Below, one piece after another: positions 9,274 to 18,082 of a DNA stretch of 64,000 bases (position 1 is the stretch's first letter; each line of letters begins with the position of its first letter). The position numbers and the translations under genes were made by a program. The notes below the pieces were generated by a model. The model saw only the letters and a list, made by a program, of their open reading frames with translations. It searched no databases and was not told the DNA's origin. Source of the DNA: Halorientalis sp. IM1011 (GTDB lineage: Archaea > Halobacteriota > Halobacteria > Halobacteriales > Haloarculaceae); assembly GCF_001989615.1 (NCBI RefSeq), contig NZ_CP019067.1:1426001-1490000 (forward strand), written 5' to 3'.

Positions 9274-9906
9274 TCACAGTTCCCCGATCGCGTGCCCGAT
9301 GGCATCCACGTACTCCTCGCGGGTGTACCCCAGCCGCGAGCGCCACACCTCCTGATAGGAGGGGTGGAGCAATGGCAACACGGTCGTCGACAGCGCCGGA
9401 CACGGAACGGGGTCGAGGACCGTGTCGAGGAACCCGTCGACCTCGCGGTCGACCATCGACAGCACCGACTGCGTGGCGTGTTTCCCGGTCGTGACCACAG
9501 CCCGGGGCGCGACCGTCTCGATCTCCTCGCGCAGGTAGGGCCGGCAGTTGACCCGTTCCTCGGCCGTGGGCTCCCGGTTGGTCGTCGGGTCGTCGGGATC
9601 CGGCGGGAAGCACTTGACGGCGTTCGTGACGTAACAGTCCTCGTGACCGTAGCCGGCCTCGGCCAGCAACCCCCGGATCCGCCGCCCGGAGTGGCGAGAG
9701 GTGTAGGCCATGCCGGTCCAGTTGCCCCCCTGCCAGCGGTCGGCGTCGGGGTCGCCGTAGCCCGGTGCCTCGCCCACGACGACGAGGTCGGCCGATCGTG
9801 GTCCGTTGCCCCAGGAGATGCACTCCCGGCCGTCGACGAGAGCGGGACATCGCTGGCAGTCCTCGGCGAGGGGGTTGCGCTCGTCGGCGTCGGGAAACTC
9901 CGGCAT
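9274..9906 (-). CDS. Uracil-DNA glycosylase, family 4 (Fe-S)
   Basis: 210 residues. The motif GEAPG (45-49) and the C-terminal LHPSY loop are those of family 4 uracil-DNA glycosylases, which excise uracil from DNA in base-excision repair. Four cysteines (Cys17, Cys20, Cys99, Cys121) match the spacing of the [4Fe-4S] cluster ligands. The family motif TNAVKCFPP around Cys99 is intact. The gene is divergent from ileS, with 87 bases between the two starts. Nothing suggests an operon. Confidence 0.88.
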   Translation of the reverse strand: MPEFPDADERNPLAEDCQRCPALVDGRECISWGNGPRSADLVVVGEAPGYGDPDADRWQGGNWTGMAYTSRHSGRRIRGLLAEAGYGHEDCYVTNAVKCFPPDPDDPTTNREPTAEERVNCRPYLREEIETVAPRAVVTTGKHATQSVLSMVDREVDGFLDTVLDPVPCPALSTTVLPLLHPSYQEVWRSRLGYTREEYVDAIGHAIGEL

Positions 9907-9993
9907 CGGTGGGCCCGTTGCGCGCCGGCGACTTGACGCTCCCGGTACGGCGGGACCGATTTGCCTTTAGTCCCGGCACCGAATTGGATGCAC

Positions 9994-12900
9994 ATGAGCA
10001 GGTTCGAGCCGGTCGAGGACCAGTACGAGCCCCACGACCTCGAAGACGGGGTCTTCGAGTACTGGGACGCGGTCGACGCCTACGAACAGACCAAACAACA
10101 CCGGGCCGACGGCGAGACCTACTTCTTCGTCGACGGTCCGCCCTACACCTCCGGGGCGGCCCACATGGGGACGACCTGGAACAAGACGCTGAAGGACTGC
10201 TACATCCGCTATCTCCGCATGCAGGGGTACGACGTGACCGACCGCCCCGGCTACGACATGCACGGGCTCCCCATCGAGACGAAAGTCGAGGAGAAACTCG
10301 GCTTCGAGAACAAGAAGGACATCGAGGAGTTCGGCGAGCAGAAATTCATCGAGGAGTGCAAGGACTTCGCCGAGGAGCAACTGGAGGGCCTGCAGGAGGA
10401 TTTCAAATCCTTCGGCGTCTGGATGGACTGGGACGACCCCTACAAAACTGTGCGCCCGGAGTACATGGAAGCGGCCTGGTGGGGCTTCGAGAAGGCCCAC
10501 GAGCGCGGGCTGGTCGAGCAGGGCCAGCGCTCCATCTCGCAGTGTCCGCGGTGTGAGACCGCCATCGCCAACAACGAGGTCGAGTACGAACACGTCGACG
10601 ACCCGTCTATCTACGTCAAATTCCCGCTTCGCGAGGCCGAGCGGAGCGAGGCCTCGGAACGTGCGAGCGGGGACGAAGGACCCGCGAGCAGCGACGCGTA
10701 TCTCGTCATCTGGACGACGACCCCCTGGACCGTTCCGGCGAACACCTTCGTCGCGGTCGACGGCGACGCCACCTACCAGGCCGTGGAAACCACGAAGAAC
10801 GGCGAGACCGAGGTCCTCTATCTCCACGAGGAGACCGTCGAGGACGTCCTCTCGAAGGGCCGCTACGACGACTACGAGATCCGCGAGGAGGTCACCGGAG
10901 AGGAGATGGTCGGCTGGAGCTACGACCACCCGCTCCGGGAGGAGGTTCCGGAGGCCCCGGACTTCGAGGGTTCGCTGCAGGTCTACACCGCCGACTACGT
11001 CGAGGCGGATCGGACAGGACTGGTCCACTCCGCACCGGGCCACGGGGAGGTCGACTTCGAGCGCGGCCAGGAACTCGGGCTGGACATCTTCTGTCCGGTC
11101 GGCCCCGACGGAGTCTACGAGGACGCGGCCGGCGCCTATGCGGGTGCGTTCGTCAAGGACGCCGACGAGGCGATCATGGACGACCTCGATTCGAAGGGCC
11201 TGCTGCTCTCGCGGGACACCGTCCACCACGACTACGGCCACTGCTGGCGCTGTGACACCGGCATCATCCAGATGGTCACCGACCAGTGGTTCATCACGGT
11301 CACCGACATCAAAGAGGAACTCCTCGACAACATCGAGGACAGCGAGTGGTACCCCCAGGAGGCCCGGGACAACCGCTTCCGGGACTTCGTCGAGGACTCG
11401 CCCGACTGGAACGTCTCCCGCCAGCGTTACTGGGGGATTCCCATTCCCATTTGGACCCCCGAAGACTGGAACGGCGGGATGGACGACGCCATCGTGATCG
11501 GCACGCGCGAGGAACTCGCAGAGCGCGTCGACCAGGAGATCGACCCCGAGAGCGTCGACATCCACAAGGGCACCGTCGACGACCTGACGATTACCGAGGA
11601 CGGCACCACCTACACCCGCGTCGGCGACGTGTTCGACGTGTGGCTCGACTCCTCGGTCGCGACGTGGGGCACGCTGAACTTCCCCGAGCAGGACGAGGCG
11701 TTCGACGAACTGTGGCCCGCCGATCTCATCATCGAGGCCCACGACCAGACGCGGGGCTGGTTCTGGAGCCAGCTCGGCATGGGTACCGCCGCGCTGGGCG
11801 AGGTGCCCTACGATCAGGTGCTGATGCACGGCTGGGCGCTGGACTCGGATGGACGAAAGATGTCCAAGTCGATCGGGAACATCGTCGAACCCGGCGAGGC
11901 CATCGAGCGCCACGGCCGGGACCCGATGCGCCTGTTCCTGCTCTCGGTGACCGGCCAGGCCGACGACATGAAGTTCTCCTGGGAGGAGATGGCCGAGATG
12001 CAGCGCCGGCTCAACATCCTCTGGAACGTCTTCCGGTTCCCGCTCCCCTACATGCGGATGGACGAGTTCGATCCAGGTACTGTGGACCTCGAACACGCCG
12101 AGACGGAACTCGTCGACGAGTGGGTCCTCTCGCGACTCCAGACCGTCGAGGAGACGATGACCGAGCACTTCGAGGAGTTCGAGCAGGACAAGGCTCTCCA
12201 CGCCCTGCTCGAGTTCGTCGTCGAGGACGTCTCCCGCTTCTACGTGCAGGTCGTCCGCGAGCGGATGTGGGAGGAAGACGACAGCGACTCCAAGGAAGCG
12301 GCCTACGCCACGCTCTATCGCGTGCTGGAGGAGACGGTCGCGCTGATCGCGCCCTTCGCGCCCTTCGTCGCCGAGGAGATCTACGGCAACCTCACCGGTG
12401 ACGCCGGCCACGAGACCGTCCACATGTGCGACTGGCCCGAACCCGACGCGTTCTGGCAGGACGAGGAACTCGAGGACGAAGTGAAGGTCGCCCGCGCCGT
12501 CGAGGAAGCCGGCTCGAACGCGCGCCAGCAGGCCGAACGCAGCCTCCGCTGGCCGATCACGCGGGTCGTCGTCGCGGCCGACGACGAGGAGACGGCCGCC
12601 GCGGTCGAGAGCCAGCGCGACCTGCTGACCGAGCGGCTCAACGCCCGCGACCTCGACCTGATCGAACCCGGCGAGAGCTGGGGCGAACTCGCCTACTCCG
12701 CCGAAGCGGACATGAGCCTGCTCGGACCGGAGTTCGGCGACGACGCCGGCCGCGTCATGAACGCGCTGAACGAGGCCAGCGTCGACGAGCCGACCGTCGA
12801 GGCGCTCGAAGCCGCCGTCGAGGACGCGCTGGGCGAGTCCGTGGACCTCACGGAGGAGATGGTCGAGTTCGTCACGCAGACGCCCGACGACGTGACGGGC

Positions 12901-13245
12901 GTGGCCTTCGACGTGGACGGCGACGAAATGGGTGTGGTCTACATCGACGCCTCACTCACCGAGGACATCGAGAGCGAGGGGTACGCCCGCGAGGTGATCC
13001 GTCGGGTTCAGGAGATGCGGAAAGACCTCGATCTCGACCTCGAAGCGCGCATCCGCGTCGACCTCGACATCGGCGACGACCGCGTGGCCGACCTCGTCCG
13101 CGAGCACGAGGACCTGATCGCCGACGAGGTCCGCGCCGACGAGTTCGGAGCCGTCGAGGACGGCCTCCGGAAGGAGTGGGAGGTCGAAGGCGTCGCGATG
13201 GAGATCGCGGTGGAAGCGGTCGCGGCGGCCGAGGCGTCGGACTAG
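9994..13245 (+). CDS. ileS: Isoleucyl-tRNA synthetase
   Basis: 1083 residues, typical for archaeal IleRS. It charges tRNA-Ile in the cytoplasm. The class I signatures are the HIGH-like HMGT (57-60) and KMSKS (622-626). The editing (CP1) insertion, with TTTPWT, and a C-terminal anticodon-binding region are visible. The start is taken at the ATG at 9994, 27 bases after a TTTA box. An ATG two codons earlier (9988) is possible. Within CP1, residues about 213-235 form a low-complexity, Glu/Ser/Ala-rich stretch. It is encoded by a palindrome of the dispersed hairpin family (listed separately) and looks like an in-frame insertion. A stem followed by T residues after the stop probably terminates transcription. 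Confidence 0.96.
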   Translation: MSRFEPVEDQYEPHDLEDGVFEYWDAVDAYEQTKQHRADGETYFFVDGPPYTSGAAHMGTTWNKTLKDCYIRYLRMQGYDVTDRPGYDMHGLPIETKVEEKLGFENKKDIEEFGEQKFIEECKDFAEEQLEGLQEDFKSFGVWMDWDDPYKTVRPEYMEAAWWGFEKAHERGLVEQGQRSISQCPRCETAIANNEVEYEHVDDPSIYVKFPLREAERSEASERASGDEGPASSDAYLVIWTTTPWTVPANTFVAVDGDATYQAVETTKNGETEVLYLHEETVEDVLSKGRYDDYEIREEVTGEEMVGWSYDHPLREEVPEAPDFEGSLQVYTADYVEADRTGLVHSAPGHGEVDFERGQELGLDIFCPVGPDGVYEDAAGAYAGAFVKDADEAIMDDLDSKGLLLSRDTVHHDYGHCWRCDTGIIQMVTDQWFITVTDIKEELLDNIEDSEWYPQEARDNRFRDFVEDSPDWNVSRQRYWGIPIPIWTPEDWNGGMDDAIVIGTREELAERVDQEIDPESVDIHKGTVDDLTITEDGTTYTRVGDVFDVWLDSSVATWGTLNFPEQDEAFDELWPADLIIEAHDQTRGWFWSQLGMGTAALGEVPYDQVLMHGWALDSDGRKMSKSIGNIVEPGEAIERHGRDPMRLFLLSVTGQADDMKFSWEEMAEMQRRLNILWNVFRFPLPYMRMDEFDPGTVDLEHAETELVDEWVLSRLQTVEETMTEHFEEFEQDKALHALLEFVVEDVSRFYVQVVRERMWEEDDSDSKEAAYATLYRVLEETVALIAPFAPFVAEEIYGNLTGDAGHETVHMCDWPEPDAFWQDEELEDEVKVARAVEEAGSNARQQAERSLRWPITRVVVAADDEETAAAVESQRDLLTERLNARDLDLIEPGESWGELAYSAEADMSLLGPEFGDDAGRVMNALNEASVDEPTVEALEAAVEDALGESVDLTEEMVEFVTQTPDDVTGVAFDVDGDEMGVVYIDASLTEDIESEGYAREVIRRVQEMRKDLDLDLEARIRVDLDIGDDRVADLVREHEDLIADEVRADEFGAVEDGLRKEWEVEGVAMEIAVEAVAAAEASD
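10632..10656 (+). repeat. In-frame palindrome inside ileS (11-nt GAGCGGAGCGA loop)
   Basis: A 7-bp stem (CGAGGCC 10632-10638 / GGCCTCG 10650-10656) encloses the loop GAGCGGAGCGA. The reverse complement of this loop is the centre of the intergenic hairpin at about 33937-33963, and variants (GAACGAAGTGA, GAACGGAGTGA) occur at 13263, 43754 and 48240. It encodes part of the REAERSEASERASG segment of IleRS, which interrupts a well-conserved region just before YLVIWTTTPWT. Confidence 0.7.
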
Positions 13246-13254
13246 CGAATCGTA

Positions 13255-13287
13255 CCGGTCGCGAACGAAGTGAGCGACCGGCTTTTT
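13255..13287 (+). terminator. Hairpin plus T run after ileS
   Basis: A perfect 8-bp stem (CCGGTCGC 13255-13262 / GCGACCGG 13274-13281) has the 11-nt loop GAACGAAGTGA and is followed by CTTTTT (13282-13287). It starts ten bases after the ileS stop codon. The layout fits an intrinsic-type terminator. The loop also makes it a member of the dispersed hairpin family. Confidence 0.55.
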
Positions 13288-13395
13288 CGCCCACATTTTT
13301 CGAGTAGTGAGGGATCGAAGATCCCTCATACCATGCGAACGGGCCGCTTCGCGGCCCGTGAGCAGAGCGCGGTTCGCGACCAACGGGAGCGAACC
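13288..13395. repeat. Dispersed hairpin cluster, copy 1
   Basis: Three further stem-loops stand in tandem. They are TGAGGGATC-GAA-GATCCCTCA (13308-13328), ACGGGCCGC-TTC-GCGGCCCGT (13339-13359) and GGTTCGC/GCGAACC (13371-13395). The link ATACCATGCGA between the first two, and the GTGAGCAG after the second, recur at copies 3 and 4. Stem sequences differ between copies while pairing is kept, and loops are mostly GAA, TTC or TCC. It fills the gap between ileS and prs. Confidence 0.75.
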
Positions 13396-13434
13396 CAACG
13401 AGAAAAAGGTGGGGTGGAGGCGTCGGACTGAAAC

Positions 13435-14283
13435 TTACAGTTTTTCGGCGATCGCCGGCGCGGCGCTGACGGCGCTGACCGACCGCTCCAGCGTGTCGGT
13501 CCCGTAGATGGCTTCGACGCCGGCGCGGGCGAGTTTCGTCCGGGCGTCGGCGGCGAGCATCGGGTGGACGCAGGTGACGAAGATTCTGGCGGCACCCATG
13601 TCGTCCAGCGCACCGACGGCCTCGGACATCGTGGAGCCGGTGGCGACGATGTCGTCGGTCAGCACCACGTCGCGGCCGTCCACGTCGGCGTCGCGGGGCT
13701 CGATCTCGACCTCCGACCCGGAGAGCCGCGTCTTCTCGAAGTAGTCCGTCTCGCCGCGGCCGTAGGCGGTCTTGACTGTGTCGGCGATGTCGATCGCCCC
13801 CTCGTCGGGCGAGAGGAAGACGGGTTCGGCCAGGTCCTCGGGGAGCGGGTCGGCCAGGCAGGCGGCGGCGTCGACGGTCTCGGCCGGCACGTCGAAGTGG
13901 TCGACGATGGCGGGCTCGTGGGGGTTGACGGTCAGCACGCGGTCGGTCCCCGTACTCAGCGCCTTCGCCATCGCGCGGGCGGAGACGGGCTGACCCGGCT
14001 CGAAGGCCGCGTCCTGCCGCGCGTAGCCCATGTAGGGGATCACGGTGGTGATATCGGACGCGCCGGCCTCGCGGACGGCGTCCTGCAGCTGGAGCAACTC
14101 GACGTGTGCGTCGCTCGTGTCGGTCGAGGCGACGATCACGGCCGACTCGGAATCGAAGTACGGGACCTGTGCCATGAGTTCCCCGTCGGGGAACCGCTCG
14201 AAGGAGACGGGCGCGAGGTCCGCGTCGGTCGCCGCGGCCAGCGCGGCGGCCAGCGACTGGGAACTGGACCCACTGACGATCAT
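13435..14283 (-). CDS. prs: Ribose-phosphate pyrophosphokinase
   Basis: 282 residues, the short archaeal form. It makes PRPP from ribose 5-phosphate and ATP for purine, pyrimidine, His and Trp synthesis. Motifs are the substrate loop (RQDAAFEPGQPVSAR) and the PRPP-binding signature VVLTDDIVATGSTMSEAV near residue 205. It is preceded by a TATA-like TTTA box (about 14306-14313) 27 bases before the ATG. It is divergent from the SMR exporter. Confidence 0.95.
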   Translation of the reverse strand: MIVSGSSSQSLAAALAAATDADLAPVSFERFPDGELMAQVPYFDSESAVIVASTDTSDAHVELLQLQDAVREAGASDITTVIPYMGYARQDAAFEPGQPVSARAMAKALSTGTDRVLTVNPHEPAIVDHFDVPAETVDAAACLADPLPEDLAEPVFLSPDEGAIDIADTVKTAYGRGETDYFEKTRLSGSEVEIEPRDADVDGRDVVLTDDIVATGSTMSEAVGALDDMGAARIFVTCVHPMLAADARTKLARAGVEAIYGTDTLERSVSAVSAAPAIAEKL

Positions 14284-14371
14284 AGTCGGCCCCTCGCCGC
14301 GGCGGCTAAACCCCTTTTCGCTTCCGACGGGAAACGGAAGCGATTAGTGTCACTCGTTCGACTCCTCTCGC

Positions 14372-14704
14372 GTGAACCCGTATGCCCTCCTCGGTGCGGC
14401 GATCCTCTCGGAACTGCTGGCCACGACCTCGCTCAAACTCTCGGAGGGGTTCTCGAACCCGCTCCCGAGCGTCGGCGTCGTCGTCGGCTACGGCGCGGCT
14501 TTCTACCTGCTCGCGCTGGTACTGGAGGAACTCCCCGTCGGACTGGTCTACGCGACGTGGGCCGCCCTCGGTATCGTCGGCATCGCGGCCGTCGGCGTCG
14601 TCGCCTTCGGCGAGACGGTCGATCTCGCGGGACTCGCCGGCATCGCTTGCATCGTCCTCGGCGTCGTCCTGCTCAACGTCGTCAGCGGGATGTCCGCGCA
14701 CTGA
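14372..14704 (+). CDS. SMR-family multidrug/cation efflux protein (EmrE-like)
   Basis: 110 residues and four hydrophobic helices, exactly the size of small multidrug resistance proteins. The key proton/drug-coupling glutamate is at position 14 (AILSELLATTSLKL) and Trp63 (VYATWAALG) lies at the same number as in EmrE. It should work as an antiparallel dimer exchanging protons for cationic compounds. The start is GTG at 14372, placed 27 bases after an ATTAGT box, so it is probably leaderless. No regulator is adjacent. Confidence 0.9.
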   Translation: MNPYALLGAAILSELLATTSLKLSEGFSNPLPSVGVVVGYGAAFYLLALVLEELPVGLVYATWAALGIVGIAAVGVVAFGETVDLAGLAGIACIVLGVVLLNVVSGMSAH

Positions 14705-14720
14705 CCGCCCGGTCGCACCC

Positions 14721-15518
14721 CTACGCCTCGGGCGCGACGGCGACCCCGCTCACGCCGGGCAGCCCCAGCGCCCGGGAGCGCCAGCCGTCGCCGGCGTCGA
14801 CCAGCACCGTCCCCCGTTCGGAGACGGCGTAGTTTCCGGTCCCCTGTGCCAGCGCCACGACCGACTCCTCGGTCGGGATCTCGCACTCGCACCAGTCCTC
14901 GCCCTCACCAGCGTAGAGCGCGTCGGCGGTCGCGGCGAGACCGCCATCGGGATCGCTGGCGACGGCCGTGAACTCGCCGTCCATCGCCTTCGCCCAGCCC
15001 GGCCCGAGGTAGTAGAGTCCCTCGCCCGTGGCGGCCAGCGGCGTCCCGCCGGTCGCCACGTCCCACGCCTCGGTGAGGCCGACGTGGTCGAGGCCGTCGC
15101 CGACGCGGTAGACGCCGTCGGCCGCTCCGACGAGATCGCCGTCGATGGCCCGCACGTCCTCGACCGTGCCGAGCGTCGTCCAGTCCTCGCCCGCACGGCG
15201 GGCGACTCGACCGTCCGGGCCAGCCGCCAGCAGGTCGCCGTCGTCGAAGCCGACCGCGACGGCGGGGCCGAAGTCGGTCGGCTCGTAGCCCCCGTCGGCG
15301 CTGACCAGTACGTTCTCGTCGGTGGCGACGGCCAGAAAGTCGGGGCCGGCGGCCACGTCGCGGGCGGTACAGCGGTGGGCCAGCGAGAACTCGCCGACGA
15401 TGTCGGCCGAGACGGCGACGACGGCCACACCCAGTTCGGCCGCGACGTATAATTCTGTGGTCCCGGTCTTCTCGCCGTAGACCCGCTTCTCGTCGAGACT
15501 GATGTCCGCGTCGCTCAT
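14721..15518 (-). CDS. HVO_0234-type beta-propeller protein
   Basis: 265 residues, with repeated short blades of the form (L/V)AA(G/T)xDG or VYRVGDG with aromatic WT or WC turns, as expected of a seven-bladed-type propeller. The N-terminal half has AELGVAVVAVSAD and DFLAVATDENVLVSADGG. It has no signal peptide and is probably cytoplasmic. The sequence matches my recollection of the haloarchaeal HVO_0234 propeller family, whose function is unknown. It is convergent with the SMR gene, with a 16-base gap. Confidence 0.7.
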   Translation of the reverse strand: MSDADISLDEKRVYGEKTGTTELYVAAELGVAVVAVSADIVGEFSLAHRCTARDVAAGPDFLAVATDENVLVSADGGYEPTDFGPAVAVGFDDGDLLAAGPDGRVARRAGEDWTTLGTVEDVRAIDGDLVGAADGVYRVGDGLDHVGLTEAWDVATGGTPLAATGEGLYYLGPGWAKAMDGEFTAVASDPDGGLAATADALYAGEGEDWCECEIPTEESVVALAQGTGNYAVSERGTVLVDAGDGWRSRALGLPGVSGVAVAPEA

Positions 15519-15563
15519 ACTTCCGCTCGGGCGGGCACCGGCGAAAGCGTACCGATGCGCGGC

Positions 15564-16340
15564 CTACTCCCGGGCCCCCTTGGCCTGTGCGACGTGGGTG
15601 ATGGTGACGAGGCCGATCCCGCCGACGACGTTGCCCGCGGTGATGATCCCTGTCAGTGCCGCGAACTCGGCGAGGCCGATCTCGGCCCCGTAGAGGACGC
15701 CGAAGAAGGCGTGCAGCATCGTCACGACGACGTGTTCGAAGGGACCAAGCGCCAGCAGGAACCCGACGGCGTAGGCCATCCAGATCCGGCTCCCGCCGCT
15801 GTCGACCGCGGCGAGGAAATGGGAGAGCAGGGCGACGAGCGCCCCGCCGACGATGGCGCTGGTGAAGTTCGCGACCGTCGAGCGGCCGGCGGTGTGTTCG
15901 GCGAACGAGCGCAAGGCGACCTCGGTCCCCGCCGGGAGCGTCCCCTCGACCCAGAAGACGACGACCATCAGGCCGCCGCCGACGAGGTTCAGCGCGAACG
16001 TCACGCCCCACAGACGGAGCAGTTCCCCGGTGGGGAACCCGTCGCGCTCGATGGCGGCGGCGATCGGGTCGAAGAAGTTCTCGTTGAACAGTTCGGCGCG
16101 GCCGACGACCAGGAACACGACGCCGAGCCCGAACGCGAGCGCGCCGGCGACGGCGTCGAGACGGCCCGTTCCGGCCGGCACGGCGGCGTGGACGATGCCG
16201 AGCGCGACGGTCCCGAAGACGACCGTGAACCCGGCGATGAAACTCGTCGCGAGCAACTCGATCAGCGACTGGTCGAGGCGGCGCTCGCCCTCCTCGGCGG
16301 CCCGGTCGAATATCTCGGCGGGGTCTGGCGCCGCGGACAC
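15564..16340 (-). CDS. Formate/nitrite transporter family protein
   Basis: 258 residues. About six hydrophobic helices carry the FNT-type signature around AELFNENFFDP and NLVGGGLMV. The C-terminal GPFEHVVVTMLHAFFG and IITAGNVVGGIGLVTI segments are typical of the family. These channels move small monovalent anions such as formate, nitrite or hydrosulfide. The frame stays open upstream into hemL, but a GTG at 16340 with a TTTT box 27 bases before it marks the start. With nasA, narK and nirA 2-6 kb away, nitrite is a tempting substrate, but that is inference. Confidence 0.82.
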   Translation of the reverse strand: MSAAPDPAEIFDRAAEEGERRLDQSLIELLATSFIAGFTVVFGTVALGIVHAAVPAGTGRLDAVAGALAFGLGVVFLVVGRAELFNENFFDPIAAAIERDGFPTGELLRLWGVTFALNLVGGGLMVVVFWVEGTLPAGTEVALRSFAEHTAGRSTVANFTSAIVGGALVALLSHFLAAVDSGGSRIWMAYAVGFLLALGPFEHVVVTMLHAFFGVLYGAEIGLAEFAALTGIITAGNVVGGIGLVTITHVAQAKGARE

Positions 16341-16411
16341 GTGACCGATAACGACGGATTCGGCCAAAAGCGTCTGTGCGCTCCGTCGTGACAGGTCCCT
16401 TCCCGGAGCGG

Positions 16412-17752
16412 TCAGAGCGCTTCTTTGTACGCCTCCAGCGTGTCCGCGACGTCCTCCTCGGTGTGAGCGTACGTGACGAACTGGGACTCGAACTGATTCT
16501 GGCTGAGGAACACGCCCTCGTCTTTCATCTTCGGCCAGAAGACGCGCCGCCAGCGGTCGGTCTCGCCGGCGGCCACGTCCGCGCCGTTTTTCGGGCAGAG
16601 CTCGAACCGAGGACAGTCCTCGCGCTGCTTGCACGCGCCCTCGCAGTGGCCCTCGAACGTGTCGGGAGCCTCGCGGGAGAACACGAGCTTGAACATCCCG
16701 TCGACGCCGGTAACCGTGTACTCGGGGGCCTGCTCCCGGACGATCTCGGCCAGCCCGGTGCGCAGCTGCTCGCCGAGGTCGTGGATGTGGTCGTGCACGT
16801 CGTGTTCGGCGGCGTAGCGCAGCGATTCGAGGCCGGCGGCCATCGTGACCGGGTGGCCCGAGAAGGTGCCCGCCTGGAACACGTCGCCCGAGGGGGTGAA
16901 CTGCTCCATCAGCCGGGCGGGACCGCCGATCGCCCCAACGGGGAAGCCGCCGCCGATCAGCTTGCCGAACGTCGTCAGGTCGGGTTCGATACCGAACTTC
17001 CCCTGGGCACACTGGAGGCCGCCGACCCGGAAGCCGGTGATCACTTCGTCGAAGATCAAGAGGGAGTCGTGCTCCTCGGTGAGGTCCCGGAGGGTCTCGT
17101 GGTAGCCGTCGACGGGGCGGACGATGCCGTAGTTGGCGAGGATCGGCTCGACGAGGACGGCCGCGATCTCGTCGCCGTAGTCCTCGAAGACCCGGTGGGC
17201 GGCCTCCTCGTCGTTGAAGGGGATCGCCAGCGTCTCGTCGGCGAAGGACTGGGGGATTCCGGGGCTGGAGGGGCGGACGTCGTCGTACTCGCCCTCGACG
17301 AGCGTGGTCTCCTGTGCGCCGTGGTAGCCGCCCTGCATGACGACGATCTTGTCGCGGCCGGTGTGGGCGCGGGCGAGGCGGCAGGCCGAGACGGTCGCCT
17401 CCGTCCCGGAGTTGACGAACCGCAGCATCTCGACGCTGGGGACGTGTCGGGCGACGAACTCGGCGTGTTCGACCTCGATCTCGGTCGGCATCCCGTACAT
17501 CGGGCCCTCGCTGGCGTGGGACTGGATGGACGACTCGACGGGTTGGGGCGTGTCGTGGCCGTACAACAGGGGGCCGAGGCCCATCACCCAGTCGATGTAG
17601 CGGTTGCCGTCGGCGTCGATGACGTGGCCGCCGTCGCCCCGTTCGACGAAGGGCGGGTAGGGTTCGATGGCCGCCCGCACCGCGGAGTTGACGCCGCCGG
17701 GCAACACCGACAGCGCCCGGTCGTACAGATCGCGTGACTGCTCGTGGGTCAT
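16412..17752 (-). CDS. hemL: Glutamate-1-semialdehyde 2,1-aminomutase
   Basis: 446 residues. A PLP enzyme that makes 5-aminolevulinate in the C5 haem pathway. The N-terminus [14 protein letters not shown]-like segment, [15 protein letters not shown], the cofactor aspartate region [11 protein letters not shown] and the PLP lysine segment [14 protein letters not shown] are all present. A short cysteine cluster near residue 375 ([11 protein letters not shown]) is an insertion I also associate with haloarchaeal homologues. The ATG at 17752 is chosen, with a TATA-like CTTTGG box 26 bases upstream. hemB lies 14 kb downstream, so the pathway is dispersed. Its product feeds sirohaem for NirA as well as haem. 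Confidence 0.95.
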   Translation of the reverse strand: MTHEQSRDLYDRALSVLPGGVNSAVRAAIEPYPPFVERGDGGHVIDADGNRYIDWVMGLGPLLYGHDTPQPVESSIQSHASEGPMYGMPTEIEVEHAEFVARHVPSVEMLRFVNSGTEATVSACRLARAHTGRDKIVVMQGGYHGAQETTLVEGEYDDVRPSSPGIPQSFADETLAIPFNDEEAAHRVFEDYGDEIAAVLVEPILANYGIVRPVDGYHETLRDLTEEHDSLLIFDEVITGFRVGGLQCAQGKFGIEPDLTTFGKLIGGGFPVGAIGGPARLMEQFTPSGDVFQAGTFSGHPVTMAAGLESLRYAAEHDVHDHIHDLGEQLRTGLAEIVREQAPEYTVTGVDGMFKLVFSREAPDTFEGHCEGACKQREDCPRFELCPKNGADVAAGETDRWRRVFWPKMKDEGVFLSQNQFESQFVTYAHTEEDVADTLEAYKEAL

Positions 17753-17867
17753 ACTCCGGCCTTGGCCCGCCCACACCAAAGACCTGACTCACTCGCCCGC
17801 GTCGCGGGTCCGCGCGAGGTCCGGGACCGCCCCACCGCCCGCGGTCGGTGACCGTCCGGCGATCCGT

Positions 17868-17884
17868 CGATTTACGTCCGTAAA
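17868..17884 (+). promoter_or_regulatory. Palindromic element upstream of nasA, shared with nirA
   Basis: TTTACG-TC-CGTAAA (17871-17884) is a perfect 6-bp inverted repeat in the 330-base hemL/nasA divergent gap, preceded by CGA. The same 17-base string with one change stands 174 bases before nirA. It lies 199 bases before nasA and 119 before hemL. It could be an operator of a nitrogen regulator, or part of a distal promoter. Apart from AT-rich patches at 17930-18000 I see nothing else in this gap. Confidence 0.5.
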
Positions 17885-18082
17885 GAGACCATATTCCAGT
17901 GCAAACCAGCCGTCCGTCCACCGACCGATCGGAAAATACCGCGTTTGTTTTGGGAAGTGTTTTACCACCGGAGATAGTGGAACGAAACGATCAGGAATGG
18001 CGTCGTGCTATCAGAGAATCGGTGGTGTATCAAACGACTGTTCACTTCTCACGGCCGAACGCACCGCCGTCGACTGGGACTC

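Noticed and set aside
9967-12423. Open frame of 818 codons on the strand opposite ileS
   Set aside because: High GC content makes antisense frames stay open. ileS is certain here from its class I motifs, and the antisense product has no recognisable domain.
15564-17921. Single 785-codon minus-strand gene spanning the FNT transporter and hemL
   Set aside because: The upper part is a shadow frame of hemL. The real transporter begins at the GTG at 16340 with its own promoter box.
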